Assembly: GCA_026874595.1 (NCBI GenBank)
Contig: CM049318.1
Coordinates: 16,666,241 to 16,730,240, forward strand
Direction: 5' to 3'
DNA: 64,000 bases
From: Sipunculus nudus
Lineage: Eukaryota; Annelida; Sipuncula; Golfingiida; Sipunculidae
Part shown: positions 1 through 11,927 of the stretch, piece by piece
Layout: each line of letters opens with the position of its first letter
How positions within the stretch are numbered: position 1 is the first letter of the stretch
The notes under the pieces: model-generated
Told to the model about the DNA's origin: nothing
Seen by the model: the letters and a program-made list of their open reading frames with translations, nothing else
Databases searched by the model: none
Position numbers and translations under genes: made by a program

Positions 1-19
1 CAACCGGTTTCTGAATCTC

Positions 20-240
20 AGGGGTAGGGCACAGGACTCAAAGCCGGAAATCGAATCTCAGCCGTGGCGGTGAGATTTTTCACTGTCGGCTGCAACCTAG
101 GGTGAGCGATCTGGATTCAATGGGAAGGCCGTGTCAAACGGTCGTGTTTCACTCACATACGAGTGCGCCTTTCGGAGGTACCTCTGTTGTATGACCGTTG
201 GGGACAATTACGGACCCAGGTAGCCACCGTGTAGGGATCA
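20..240 (+). mobile_element. degenerate tRNA-derived SINE (partial)
   Basis: The stretch at about 20-75 resembles a tRNA-like head. There is an A-box-like segment around TCAGGGGTAGGGC and a B-box-like segment AAATCGAATCTC about 25 bases later. It runs into a moderately GC-rich body (80-240) without tRNA-like structure. A phrase in the body, with GGATTCAATG followed by CCGTGTCAAA, recurs in diverged form at about 4775-4810, which suggests a dispersed family. The window edge may cut the 5' end. The promoter boxes are too decayed for a functional tRNA gene. An unrelated moderately repetitive sequence is the alternative. Confidence 0.4.
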
Positions 241-689
241 TAACCTGGTCCAGGAATCAGAGATTTTCCTGATGTGTCACAATAAAGAAAGGTCTGCACA
301 GCTGAATGAAAGTTCAATTAAACTGAATTGAATAGAGTTGTCATGTAATCAAGGCTAAGCAATTACAGTCATTATGTATACATACCCGGCAACTCAGGTC
401 TGACACTTGAATACACAAAGTCCCAATTTACTTAAACACCTGCACCTTACATATTATATAATTATGATGAAATACAGAGAGTGAGAATTGCAGTTTAATA
501 TACTTGCCCTTAGTACATTACAACCGGACCTGGTTTTCGCCAGGATATGAAATGAAAGGAAACATGTGAAACTTATTTATCACATAAAGTCCGAAACAAG
601 TACGGCATTCTGCATATATAGATACGTAGTTAAGTTTGCATTAAAAATATGGAGGGGGTTACCTCCACCAAAAGAAATTATTAAAAGAA

Positions 690-1475
690 GATTTAAAATG
701 AGAAAGTGAAATTCAGACTTATACAGGAGCTCCTCAAGGAAGTGTTTTATCACCATTTTATTTACCTCGTACACTAGTGATTACAGGGCTATTTCTAACG
801 GTTATAAAATGTAAAAGTACGCAGGTGACACTACATTGGTTGGTCTTTCCTTTAAATCAGATGTAGATTACTGGCTAGAGGTACAAAGGTGTGTGGCGTT
901 GTGAAATAGTTATTTTTGAAACTTAATATAAATAAAACGAAGGACATGATTGTATATTACAGGATAGGAAATGAAAACACCGACCTCTTATAATTAAAGG
1001 TCAGGTGGTAGAAACAGGGAATAGAAATATCTGGATACTATAATTGATGCCAAATTAACCTTCGAAACCAATAAGCAAACATTTATGAAAGTGCCAACAT
1101 AAAACTGTTCTTCTTGAGAAAACTGAACAGCATTAAAGTTGACACAAACATAATCGAATTTTTTTTCATGCCAGTAAAAGTCTGTAATTACATTTTGTAT
1201 TTCAGGCTGGTCTGGATATTGCTTTGTCCAGTAAAAAATAAACTTGAAAGAAGTGTCTCTTTGAGTAAAAAGTTAGGACTAAGGAATGTAAAAATTGTGT
1301 ATGAGCTCTACTGTTGCAATGTCACACTGGAATCAAAGGCTATCCTGGCCGATTCCTCTCTTGAGCTTATACGTGCTTAAAAAACCCTAAGGTCGGGAAA
1401 AAAGCTTAGAAGCCATACGGAGCCGAACAACAAGATATAGGGAGACCTTCGGACCAGCAAGACCCAGACTTAAAA
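690..1475 (+). pseudogene. decayed non-LTR retrotransposon reverse transcriptase (CR1/L2/Rex1-like)
   Basis: This is a relic of the polymerase of a LINE, the enzyme that copies element RNA into DNA at the target site. Joining short pieces across frames shows the expected order. First comes TGAPQGSVLSPF (from 723), the classic motif before the active site. Then comes YAGDTTLV (818-829), where the catalytic YADD has become YAGD. It is followed by LNINKTKDMIVYYR (about 918-960). Next is a FFLRKLN segment opening an 88-codon stretch (1114-1380). Last is an RSRTTRYRETFGPA-like segment (about 1420-1465), matching the basic C-terminal motif downstream of RT in this group. Several frameshifts and stops interrupt it, so it is dead. 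The family is clear from motif order; the clade is inferred. The endonuclease and upstream parts are not visible. Confidence 0.85.
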
Positions 1476-1580
1476 AAAAATGTGAAAGCTACTGTACTAC
1501 AAAATGAAATAGTTATTGATTAATTTATTTGAGGTATCGGTTAGATTCCCTGTTATATGTAAAATGTCTGTGATTTGCTT

Positions 1581-1845
1581 TTATACTTATGTGTTATAAA
1601 CTTTTCTTTATTTTTTACATGAATTGTACAACCAGTTATAATAACTAATGCGAGGCACTTTTCATGGCCCGGATTTAAGCGCTCGATAGTCGGTAAAGGT
1701 GGAGGAAACTGGATGACCCGAAGAGAACCACCGACCTTTGACGAGCCACTACAACCAACTCTAATAGCCACACCGGGAATCGAACTCGGGTCGTCAGCGA
1801 AGAAGGCCAAGATTTTTACCACTCAGCTGTCAAGGCCCCTAACAT
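1581..1845 (-). mobile_element. tRNA-derived SINE with conserved-core-like body
   Basis: Read on the minus strand, this starts near 1840 with a tRNA-like head. The A-box region reads CAGCTGAGTGGTAAAA (about 1814-1829) and the B box reads GAGTTCGATTCCC (1775-1787). Downstream lies a GC-rich body containing GGTGGTTCTCTTCGGG and CAGTTTCCTCCACC (1699-1736). That resembles the conserved central domains shared by SINEs of many marine invertebrates; which named core it is cannot be settled by eye. The 3' part becomes A/T-rich. A 19-bp direct repeat, AAATGTCTGTGATTTGCTT, sits at 1562-1580 and 1869-1887 and may be the target-site duplication, though about 25 bases separate the head from the right copy. 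Not a functional tRNA gene. Confidence 0.75.
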
Positions 1846-1957
1846 TATACTAATGTGTGTTTATGTATAAATGTCTGTGATTTGCTTATATGTTATATGT
1901 GCTTATGTGTGATCATGTATAAATATATACTTCCTGTGATATTAGATTGTTATTTCT

Positions 1958-1959
<2 letters not shown>

Positions 1960-2019
<60 letters not shown>
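1960..2019. repeat. (AT)n microsatellite
   Basis: An uninterrupted AT dinucleotide array of about 60 bp. It lies just right of the SINE and the second copy of the 19-bp direct repeat. Confidence 0.98.
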
Positions 2020-2022
<3 letters not shown>

Positions 2023-2099
2023 GTGCTGTGCTTACTAATGCTTGATTCAAATTTTATGCTTGCATGACAAATCAAGGCTGATCTGATCTGAACTTATCT

Positions 2100-3830
2100 T
2101 ATCTTATTTAAATGCCCTGCAAACTTCATATGTGTTCTAATTGTGGTAATATCTAATGCACCATATATATAGACTCTTATATGAGCTATATTTCGCCAGC
2201 GACCCGTCCTTTTGTCCTTCGCACTAACAGTAAACTTAAGCTCGGCCTCCGATGTTGATCATGGCACATTACGCCTCATGACGGGCACCACAGTCAACAG
2301 TCCTTTGATTTTGACCTTTGTACCGGCAGCAAATACTGACAGCATCCATCCCCTACAGCGTGACCTTGATACAAGGTCAATTCACCGACGGTATAACTGG
2401 GTCGGTTGTATAGCTTTTGTAAGACGACCATGCTTGCGAGGTAATCTCTGAGAGGTATATAGATAGGGGGTAAACTTTTCAACAGATAAAATAGGTCATT
2501 CCCAGATTCAAACAGTAAATAAAACATGTAGTTTTCGGTGTTATATCCTTTTCTTTTTTTTTGCAAGATCTCGGACAAAGAGTTACAGACTGAAGGTTAG
2601 GTAAACCTAATAGCACGTGTTTGCACATTTCATCCGGAAGAAAGACTCACCCTTGATGTGTTTGGCTGGTGCAAAGTGTGACGTCATGGCACAAATTTAG
2701 AAATGACTGAAATCTAGCAATACATTTTGTTTTTATTCTACCCTGAAAGTTTTATGGCTGAAATTGAAAGAAATACTAAGCTTTTGATGAGATCTAGAAT
2801 ATTTGCTCACAGGAGTTTTCCCTTTAGGTGACGTCACTGCGAATTGACAGTGTGTGTAAATAGGTGTGCAAATTGTTTTGATAAAATCCCACAAAACCTC
2901 ATGTTTATTTTGTGGAAAAATAAATAGCAAAAATATTTTTCCTCGAGGTATTGAGTTGAGTTAATGTATAAACTGAGTTAATATCTTTCATATAAAAATG
3001 CGTTATATGATAATACAACAAGACTTTTAATACGTTCGCTTGATTTATAGCCGATTCCTCAGCGATTTCTTACCGGGTGATCTTTAAACTTTAACTATCG
3101 TTTTCTTGAGACTAAAACGTCTTGATATAATATATGATTAATTTTGTATCCATTATACTCGCAAATGATAGACAGTACAATTCGGACAGGTTATCATTTT
3201 TCGTTAATCAGTCGATACAGGTACGATACAATTATCCAAGGCTCCATCAGGTATCGTTACCATAAAAAATTACATGACATGTTTTAGTGTATATTAATCT
3301 GTTTGCCAAGGAAGGAGGTATGAAAGGCATATTCAGTCAATCAATGCATTAAAACAAATTAAATGCAGCTAGCTGACTCAATAAGCATTCCTATGGTTTT
3401 ATTTTTGATTATATAATTGATATCCTTGCACTCACTCGGAAAAGGACAAACAATATATTTTGATAATGAACATTTTTAACAATTTAATTTAGTTATTATA
3501 CAGAAGAATGCAACAGAAGACTTAAATAAATAAACGTAAGACATGGAACACATTTTGATGTAAAATGAGACATCTGCTTACACAGAGAGTCAATATATGT
3601 CTCCCTTAGGACTGTAAATGTATATTACGTTATAGATCAGTCGGTGATGGAAGACAAAGGATACAAGGACATAAGACGATTTCCTTCACCCTGCGAAGTT
3701 CAAAAGGATAAAATACGCCCTTTGTGTGCACCATTCTTTAATCATCTTGTTTGTTGTTTTTCTTCTTTCTTTCACCTAAGACTGACGATCATGCAGGGAA
3801 CAAGAATAGACTAAAAATACGAAAACCAAA
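2100..3830. other. unique AT-rich sequence, no gene seen
   Basis: No recognisable gene. Two perfect CRE-type palindromes TGACGTCA lie at 2679-2686 and 2829-2836, exactly 150 bp apart. The short open frames at 2212-2578 overlap on both strands and match nothing I recognise. Confidence 0.6.
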
Positions 3831-3833
3831 TAC

Positions 3834-3886
3834 ATCATCAGAAATATCCACCAGCGCACGGTTGGCTGGTGGATATTTCTGATGAT
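3834..3886. repeat. perfect inverted repeat, 22-bp arms, 9-nt loop
   Basis: The left arm 3834-3855 (ATCATCAGAAAT...CCAGC) is exactly reverse-complementary to 3865-3886, with loop GCACGGTTG between. The arms are unique in the window, not simple repeat, and show no mismatch. It could be a recently formed palindrome, the core of a small foldback element or a transcribed hairpin. A library or assembly fold-back artefact is also possible. Confidence 0.95.
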
Positions 3887-4274
3887 TAATGCTTTGGTCA
3901 CGGATTTGATCGCAAACGAAATGTCGGAGGCTTAAGTACATAAAGCTCAGCATGGTGCATGCTTGCTGCCCACGTATTAATATAAATCAGTTCCCTCTCA
4001 ATAAAGTAATAGAGGAAATAATCAGATTTATAGTAGATAAATCCGTTTAATTCAAGTCGGAAAATTTTGAGAGAAATGGTTTTCATCCAAAGAAATTTTC
4101 ATCTACTGCACGGATACTCCCAACCTAGTATCATATCGCTATATGCACCAAGGCGGATAATTGATAAAACTAATAAATTCTCTATATGGATTTGTATCTG
4201 TCGTGAACTAATAAACTTATTAATATTAGAAACAAATCACTACCGCAATCCTTTAATTACTGTATTAACGATTC

Positions 4275-4275
<1 letters not shown>

Positions 4276-4335
<60 letters not shown>
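4276..4335. repeat. (AT)n microsatellite
   Basis: An uninterrupted AT array of about 60 bp in unique AT-rich sequence. Confidence 0.98.
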
Positions 4336-4336
<1 letters not shown>

Positions 4337-6895
4337 TTCCAGGTAAAATTACAATGCAACGATATTGTGTATATTTTTACGGAAACGTTAACACTTCATA
4401 TACTGTGAATTATGAACGAAAGTATGTATCACTGTATATGCCAAAGAGCTAAGACAAAATATAAGCAACTTACACCAGAGTCATGCAGTCATATGGTGTA
4501 TAGGCATAGCTTTAATATGTGTGATCAATGTTATTCAGTTATTATCTTTCGGTCTAAAAGTTTTTTTCCAGTCTCTGATGGAAACAAAACATTCAGACAG
4601 AAATGAGATCTGCATAATGTCAACTGCAAAAATAGGGGTCAACTGCACGGTAAATATACCCTGCTGACCGCTAAATCCATACAAATGACAGTAACCGTGC
4701 GGCGTATTAATTTCACACCACACAAGTGCGGCTGATTAAGCGAGAGTAGGGGTAATCTCCAGTGTCGTCTGCTCGGATTCAATGACAAGAGTTCATGGCT
4801 GTGTCAAAGAAGCCTAACAGTTGATAAGCACATATGACAGAGAGGGCACGCATTACAACTGATTAACTTTTAACCTCCAACGTCAGGTCAATGTTTGGTT
4901 CTGTTCCATCACAAATTTTGCTAGAACAGCCAGGTTCAGGGATTCTGCAGTGCTGCTTGGGGGGCCTAGCTAGGGATCATATGTTGAGAGAGTTCGCACA
5001 CTGAAACACATTCAGGAGATATGTAACAACATTGCCTTAATCAAGTACAAAGATGTCACATGCCTTCTCTCGAGGTCACGCTCCGTTTCTTCTGTAATCA
5101 GTAAAACGTCACGGGAGGTCTCTGTAAATTCATTATCAGAAAGTGGGGAATTTACGAAGGGACCCTGTTTTTCTTATGGAAACTGCTTTTTTATTTATGT
5201 ATTTTCATGCAGTAAGTAACACAATTATCAAGCTGATAATACTCAGGTAAAATAAAGTGATATACAAATTCAACAACATTAAAAGAATTGTTAATAATTT
5301 ATGAGACTAAAACCCCCGAAGACCGTTTGCGTATGCTTTTATTTTTTTTTCTAATTACGGATGAAAATCAATCATTTTATTATTATCGACAGTTAAATTG
5401 CAGCTTCAAATTTTCATTTTGGTTATCTGTGATGTGGGGTGGTGAAATAGATAAGGCTAAGACGTTCCAGTTCTTGGAGTCCGCGTCCCATTCTCCTAAT
5501 TGACATCTCTGGCTAAGACCTTAAATAAAGGATGCGCCCTCTCCACCCAGCAGGGAATAATTAACTGAAAAATGGAGGCCTGGGGTTTGGGGAAACCCTA
5601 TTAGAATGGACAGACCAGAGGGCCCAAGATGGTAACATAAATTGGATGAGACTGACGTTTTCAGTGATATCAGAAAAAAACACTTCTTCTGCCTTAAATC
5701 TCTGAGGGTGAGCTTGTGATAATGAGTACCGATTCGATTTCAGCTTATATACATAATATTAACACGTTCATATGAATTTTCCAGTTGTATGAAGTTGTCT
5801 TAGTCTTTGTAGCAGTCAGAAAACTTGTTTGCACTTGTATGTGTAGAGACTTTCAAATCTTATATTACAAAATTGCAGTGAAATTAAGTGTATGGAGATA
5901 TAACTAATAGATGAAATACTGATTTCTCACGAGACTAATCTAATACAGATCATATTATTTTCATTTTTTAAACTGATTTTGCGGGTTTCATCATCAATTA
6001 GCTGAATGCAACCATATACGAACTACATAAAAACACCGATCTGTATACTTCATAACTTTTAGGTATAAATTAATAATAAGTAGTCCTGAGTAAAGATGTT
6101 TAGATATCAAATAAATTATAAAAAAACTAACTTGAAATTTCTGATTGAAATTAAATAAAAAAGTACGCGGAAGCAAGCCCTCAGCAGTTCGGTAGGAATC
6201 AGAAGTGTATATCTGAGAAACCACTTTCATTTGAAAAGTTCATTGACACGGATGCACGTATGGATATCCATGTATGGACGGACAAATTGGGTTATCTCTA
6301 TTATAATTCACGGTGGTTGCACTTTACCGTTGTCACGAAACTCCGATGTGGCCACGTCCCGAAATTGTTCATTGTTTTCTCATGAATTATCGAGAACGAT
6401 ATCAAGTGCATCCTTAGTGGATCTTTCCGAAAATTACCAATGCATCCTAAACAGTTTGACATTATTTTGCGAAGGCCCAATCGCAATACCGAGCCTCAGA
6501 AAGTACTCCACAGACCTCTGTCAATATTAACACGGCCCATAGAAATTCCGCCCCGCAACAATTCCTGACGACTTCTTTCGGATCATGAAGGACCACATGC
6601 ATTATTGAGCACAAACAATACCGATATATAGGGGCATGGTAATAGGATAAATTTTACAATCATGTTTCGCTGCCTGGCTCGAGTGAACAAAGCAAAACCA
6701 CACACTTTAATAGTTAACTTATAGGACAGAAATAACACCACTTGGGATTAAGATATTCTTTAGGGAGATGACCGGTTACAAATTTATGAGTCTCTTTGCA
6801 GACTCATCAGCGTAAGAAGGAGTCGCTGGCGAGGGAGATCTTTCGTAGGCCATATTTTAATGTCCTCTGGTCAACAGGAACAGACAAACTAGCAT
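4336..6895. other. unique sequence, no gene seen
   Basis: No gene, RNA or clear transposon is recognised. A phrase near 4775-4810 resembles the SINE-like body at the window start, so a decayed SINE fragment may be present. Open frames up to 99 codons (6231-6530) have a counterpart on the other strand and no recognisable motif. Confidence 0.5.
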
Positions 6896-8025
6896 GTCAT
6901 GATAAACATAGAGACTCTGGCCATGAGAAACAAAGAGACTCTGGTCATGAGAAACAAAGAGACTCTGGTCATTAGAATCAAAGAGACTTTGGTCATGAGA
7001 AACAAAGATACTCTGGTCATGAGAAAAAAAGAGACTCTGGTCATGAGAAACAAAGAAACTCTGGTCATGAGGAACAAAGAGACTCTGGTCATGAGAAACA
7101 AAGAGACTCTGGTCATGAGAAACAAAGAGAATCTGGTCATGAGAAACAAAGATACTCTGGTCATGAGGAACAAAGAGACTCTGGTCATGAGGAACAAAGA
7201 GACTCTGGTCATAAGAAACAAAGAGACTCTGGTCATGAGAAACAAAGAGAATCTGGTCATGAGAAACAAAGAGACTCTGGTCATGAGAAACAAAGAGACT
7301 CTGGTCATGAGAAACAAAGATACTCTGGTCATGAGGAACAAAGAGACTCTGGTCATGAGGAACAAAGAGACTCTGGTCATAAGAAACAAAGAGAATCTGG
7401 TCATGAGAAACAAAGAGAATCTGGTCATGAGAAACAAAGAAATTCTGGTCATGAGGAACAAAGAGACTCTGGTCATGAGGAACAAAGAGACTCTGGTCAT
7501 GAGAAACAAAGAGAATCTGGTCATGAGAAACAAAGATACTCTGGTCATGAGGAACAAAGAGACTCTGGTCATGAGGAACAAAGAGAATCTGGTCTTCAGG
7601 AACAAAGAGACTCTGGTCATGAGAAACAAAGAGACACTGGTCTTGAGAAACAAAGAGACTCTGGTCATGAGAAACAAAGAGACACTGGTCTTGAGAAACA
7701 AAGAGAATCTGGTCATGAGAAACAAAGAGACTCTGGTCATGAGGAACAAAGAGACTCTGGTCATGAGGAACAAAGAGACTCTGGTCATGAGAAACAAAGA
7801 GACTCTGGTCTTGAGAAACAAAGAGACTCTGGTCATGAGAAACAAAGAGACACTGGTCTTGAGAAACAAAGAGAATCTGGTCATGAGGAACAAAGAGACT
7901 CTGGTCATGAAAAACAAAGAGACTCTGGTCTTGAGAAACAAAGAGAATCTGGTCATGAGAAACAAAGAAATTCTGGTCATGAGGAACAAAGAGACTCTGG
8001 TCATAAGGAACAAAGAGACTCTGGT

Positions 8026-9425
8026 CATTAGGAACAAAGTGACTCTGGTCATTAGGAACAAAGAGACACTGGTCAGGAGGAACAAAAGGACTATGGTCAT
8101 GAGAAACAAAGAGACTCTGGTCATGAGGAACAAAGAAACTTTGGTCATGAGGAAAAAAAGACTCTGGTCATGAGAAACAAAGAGACTCTGGTCATGAGAA
8201 ACAAAGATACTCTGGTCATGAGGAACAAAGAGACTCTGGTCATGAGGAACAAAGAGACTCTGGTCATAAGAAACAAAGAGAATCTGGTCATGAGAAACAA
8301 AGAGAATCTGGTCATGAGAAACAAAGAAATTCTGGTCATGAGGAACAAAGAGACTCTGGTCATGAGGAACAAAGAGACTCTGGTCATGAGAAACAAAGAG
8401 AATCTGGTCATGAGAAACAAAGATACTCTGGTCATGAGGAACAAAGAGACTCTGGTCATGAGGAACAAAGAGAATCTGGTCTTCAGGAACAAAGAGACTC
8501 TGGTCATGAGAAACAAAGAGACACTGGTCTAGAGAAACAAAGAGACTCTGGTCATGAGAAACAAAGAGACACTGGTCTTGAGAAACAAAGAGAATCTGGT
8601 CATGAGAAACAAAGAGACTCTGGTCATGAGGAACAAAGAGACTCTGGTCATGAGGAACAAAGAGACTCTGGTCATGAGAAACAAAGAGACTCTGGTCTTG
8701 AGAAACAAAGAGACTCTGGTCATGAGAAACAAAGAGACACTGGTCTTGAGAAACAAAGAGAATCTGGTCATGAGGAAAAAAGAGACTCTGGTCATGAAAA
8801 ACAAAGAGACTCTGGTCTTGAGAAACAAAGAGACTCTGGTCATGAGAAACAAAGATACTCTGGTCATGAGGAACAAAGAGACGCTGGTCATGAGGAACAA
8901 AGAGACTCTGGTCATAAGAAACAAAGAGACTCTGGTCATGAGAAACAAAGAGAATCTGGTCATGAGAAACAAAGAAATTCTGGTCATGAGGAACAAAGAG
9001 ACTCTGGTCATAAGGAACAAAGAGACTCTGGTCATTAGGAACAAAGTGACTCTGGTCATTAGGAACAAAGAGACACTGGTCAGGAGGAACAAAAGGACTA
9101 TGGTCATGAGAAACAAAGAGACTCTGGTCATGAGGAACAAAGAAACTTTGGTCATGAGGAAAAAGAGACTCTGGTCATAAGAAACAAAGAGACTCTGGTC
9201 ATGAGAAACAAAGAGAATCTGGTCATGAGAAACAAAGAAATTCTGGTCATGAGGAACAAAGAGACTCTGGTCATAAGGAACAAAGAGACTCTGGTCATTA
9301 GGAACAAAGTGACTCTGGTCATTAGGAACAAAGAGACACTGGTCAGGAGGAACAAAAGGACTATGGTCATGAGAAACAAAGAGACTCTGGTCATGAGGAA
9401 CAAAGAAACTTTGATCATGAGGAAA
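8026..9425. repeat. higher-order repeat blocks within the 24-bp array
   Basis: A diagnostic variant cassette of about 130-140 bp carries CATTAGGAACAAAGTG, then CAGGAGGAACAAAAGG, then GAAACTTTGGTCATGAGG and an A-run. It occurs three times, starting near 8026, 9033 and 9296 (spacings about 1007 and 263 bp). Each copy ends in a slightly shortened unit (a GAGGAAAAA run near 8150 and 9160, GAGGAAAAG near 9420) that shifts the 24-bp register. Another block containing AGAAATTCTGGTCATG recurs at about 7440 and 8327, roughly 887 bp apart. This shows duplication of segments of tens of units, as well as single-unit slippage. Confidence 0.85.
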
Positions 9426-10436
9426 AGAGACTTTGTTCATGGGGAACAAAGATAATCTGGTCATGAGGAACGAAGAGACTCTGGCCATAAGAAACAAAGA
9501 GACCCTGGTCATGAGGGAAAATAAAGACACTGGTCAGGAGGAACAAAAGGACTTTGGTCATGAGGAACAAAAAGACTCTGGTCATGACGAACAAAGACAC
9601 TCTGGTCATGAGGAACAATGATACCCTGGTCATGAGGAACGAAGAGACTCAGGCCATAAGAAACAAAGAGACTCTGGTCATGAGGAACAAAGAGACTTTG
9701 GCCATGAGAAACAAAGAGACTCTGGTCATGAGGTACAAAAAGACTCTGGTCATGAAAACAATGAGACTCTGGTCATCAGGAAAATAGAGACTCTGGTCAT
9801 GAGAAACAAAGAGACTCTGGTCATAAGAAACAAAGAGACTCTGGTCAGGAGGAACAAAAGGACTATGGTCATAAGCTACAAAGAGACTTTGGTCATTAGG
9901 AACAAAGAAACTTTGGTCATGAGGAAAATAGACTCTGTTCATGAGGAACAAAGATACCCTGGTCATGAGGAACGAAGAGACTCTGGCCATAAGAAACAAA
10001 GAGACTCTGGTCATGAGGAACAAAAAGACACTGGTCAGGAGGAACAAAAGGACTATGGTCATGAGGAACAAAAAGACTCTGGTCATGACGAACAAAGACA
10101 CTCTGGTCATGAGGAACAAAGATACCCTGGTCATGAGGAACGAAGAGACTCAGGCCATAAGAAACAAAGAGACTCTGGTCATGAGGAACAAAGAGACTCT
10201 AGTCATAAGGAACAAAGAGACTCTGGTCATGAAGAACAAAGAGACTCTAGTCATAAGGAACAAAGAGACTCTGGTCATTAGGAACAAAGAGACTTAGGTC
10301 ATGAGGAAAAAGAGACTCTGTTCATGAGGAACAAAGAGACTCTGGTCATGAAGAACAAAGAGACCATGTGCATGAGGAACAAAGAGACTCTGGTCAGGAG
10401 GAACAAAGAGACTCTGGTCATGAGTAACAAGAGACT

Positions 10437-10760
10437 CTGGTCAGGAGAAACAAAGAGACTCTGGTCATGAGGAACAAAGAGACTCTGGTCATGAGGAACA
10501 AAAAGGCTCTGGTCATGACGAACAAAGACACTCTGATCATGAAGAACAAATTTAAGAGACCATGTGCATGAGGAACAAAGAGACTGGTCAGGAGGAACAA
10601 AGAGACTCTGGTCATGAGTAACAAGAGACTCTGGTCAGGAGAAACAAAGAGACTCTGGTCATGAGGAACAAAGAGACTCTGGTCATGAGGAACAAAAAGG
10701 CTCTGGTCATGACGAACAAAGACACTCTGATCATGAAGAACAAAGAGACCATGGGCATGA
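10437..10760. repeat. about 188-bp duplicated block in the right part of the 24-bp array
   Basis: A run of variant units (CAGGAGAAACAAAGAG, then AAAAAGGCTCTGGTCATGAC, then GACACTCTGATCATGAAG) appears near 10437-10545 and again near 10625-10740. An odd non-unit insertion, AATTTAAGAGACCATG, sits between them near 10549. Confidence 0.8.
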
Positions 10761-11185
10761 GAAACAAAGAGATTATGGTCATTAGGAACAAAGAGAATCT
10801 GGTCATACGGAACAAAGAAACTCTGATCATGAGGAACAAAGAGACTTCGGCCATGAGAAACAAGGAGACTCTGGTCATGAGGTACAAAAAGACTCTGGTC
10901 ATGAAAAACAATGAGACTCTGGTCATGAGGAACATAGAGACTCTGGTACTGAGGAAAAAAGAGACCGTAATCATAAGAAACAAAGAGGCTCTTGTCAGGA
11001 GGAACAAAGAGACTCTGCAATGAGAAACGAATAGACTCGGGTCATGAGAAACAAAGAGTCTCTTGTCATGAGAAACGAAGAGACTCTGGTCATGAGAAAC
11101 GACGAGACTCTGGTCATGAGAAACATAATCCGGTCATGGGAAACAAATGACTCTGGTCATGAGAAACATAATCCGGTCTGGAAAA

Positions 11186-11883
11186 CAATTGACTCAGTTT
11201 GTCAGTCACTACTGAAATAAATTAAAGCTATTTAAACGTAGTCGCCCCCCCCCCTTGCTTTTGGATCGTTTTTGCCATGGGGTACAGCCCTATGTTAATC
11301 CAGCACTGAACAATTTCTTAGTGATAAATCTATGATATTTTTAATGTGAATGGTAGATCGGTATTATCTATTCATGAAAGGGCTATGTTAATAGAAAAAA
11401 GTTAGAAAATGATTCTGTCTCAACGTGTTACTCAGAGAGCTTTGATCCAAACAATTGGTCACTACATTAGATGTATGATAGGCGTGTTCCCCTGACAGCA
11501 GTCCTAAACGCAATAATGTAAAAAGTGCAAAAATCAATATTTTTTTAATAGAATCAATTAACTCTGTACCATTGTGATACGTGACTGTATAGTAAACGAT
11601 GTACATCTGACCCTTGGGGAGCATTCTACAATGACTCCATTCTGGTCATCAAAGCAGGCACTGACGAAAATAATATGCTTTACATTTGGCGGTATTAGAC
11701 AGACGCACACTGAATAAGAGGTTTGGAGCTCAGAATGGAACTGCTATAGACTCAGGCCAGTGTTAAAGTAAAGGAGAGTTGGCAATCCTTACGGTTACCC
11801 AATTTGTCCTCTTACCGTACTGTCTGTCTACTTAATCTGAACTGAAACATATGCATGAAGCCTCTTGGGGCTTTTTTGTCAAC

Positions 11884-11927
<44 letters not shown>

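Larger units (their letters stand above)
6896..11185. repeat. 24-bp minisatellite, about 178 units
   Basis: The unit reads, in two halves, GACTCTGGTCAT and GAGAAACAAAGA. Common variants swap GAG for GAC, GAGAAA for GAGGAA and CATGAG for CTTGAG or CATAAG. The period is a multiple of three, so frames persist. The plus strand reads (MRNKETLV)n in one frame and (EKQRDSGH)n in another. The minus strand reads (MTRVSLFL)n and (DQSLFVSH)n. Uninterrupted frames reach 424 codons on plus (6899-8173) and 419 on minus (6889-8148). The left 2.5 kb is the most homogeneous; units right of 9420 are more diverged. Larger duplications are nested inside. Nothing around it suggests a promoter, intron or start context, so I treat it as non-coding. 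Confidence 0.97.

Noticed and set aside
1775-1840. Functional tRNA gene on minus
   Set aside because: Same reasoning: tRNA-like head fused to a conserved-core-like SINE body.
6889-8173. 419- and 424-codon open frames on opposite strands as real genes
   Set aside because: Both arise from the stop-free 24-bp repeat, overlap completely and lack leader, introns or non-repeat domains.
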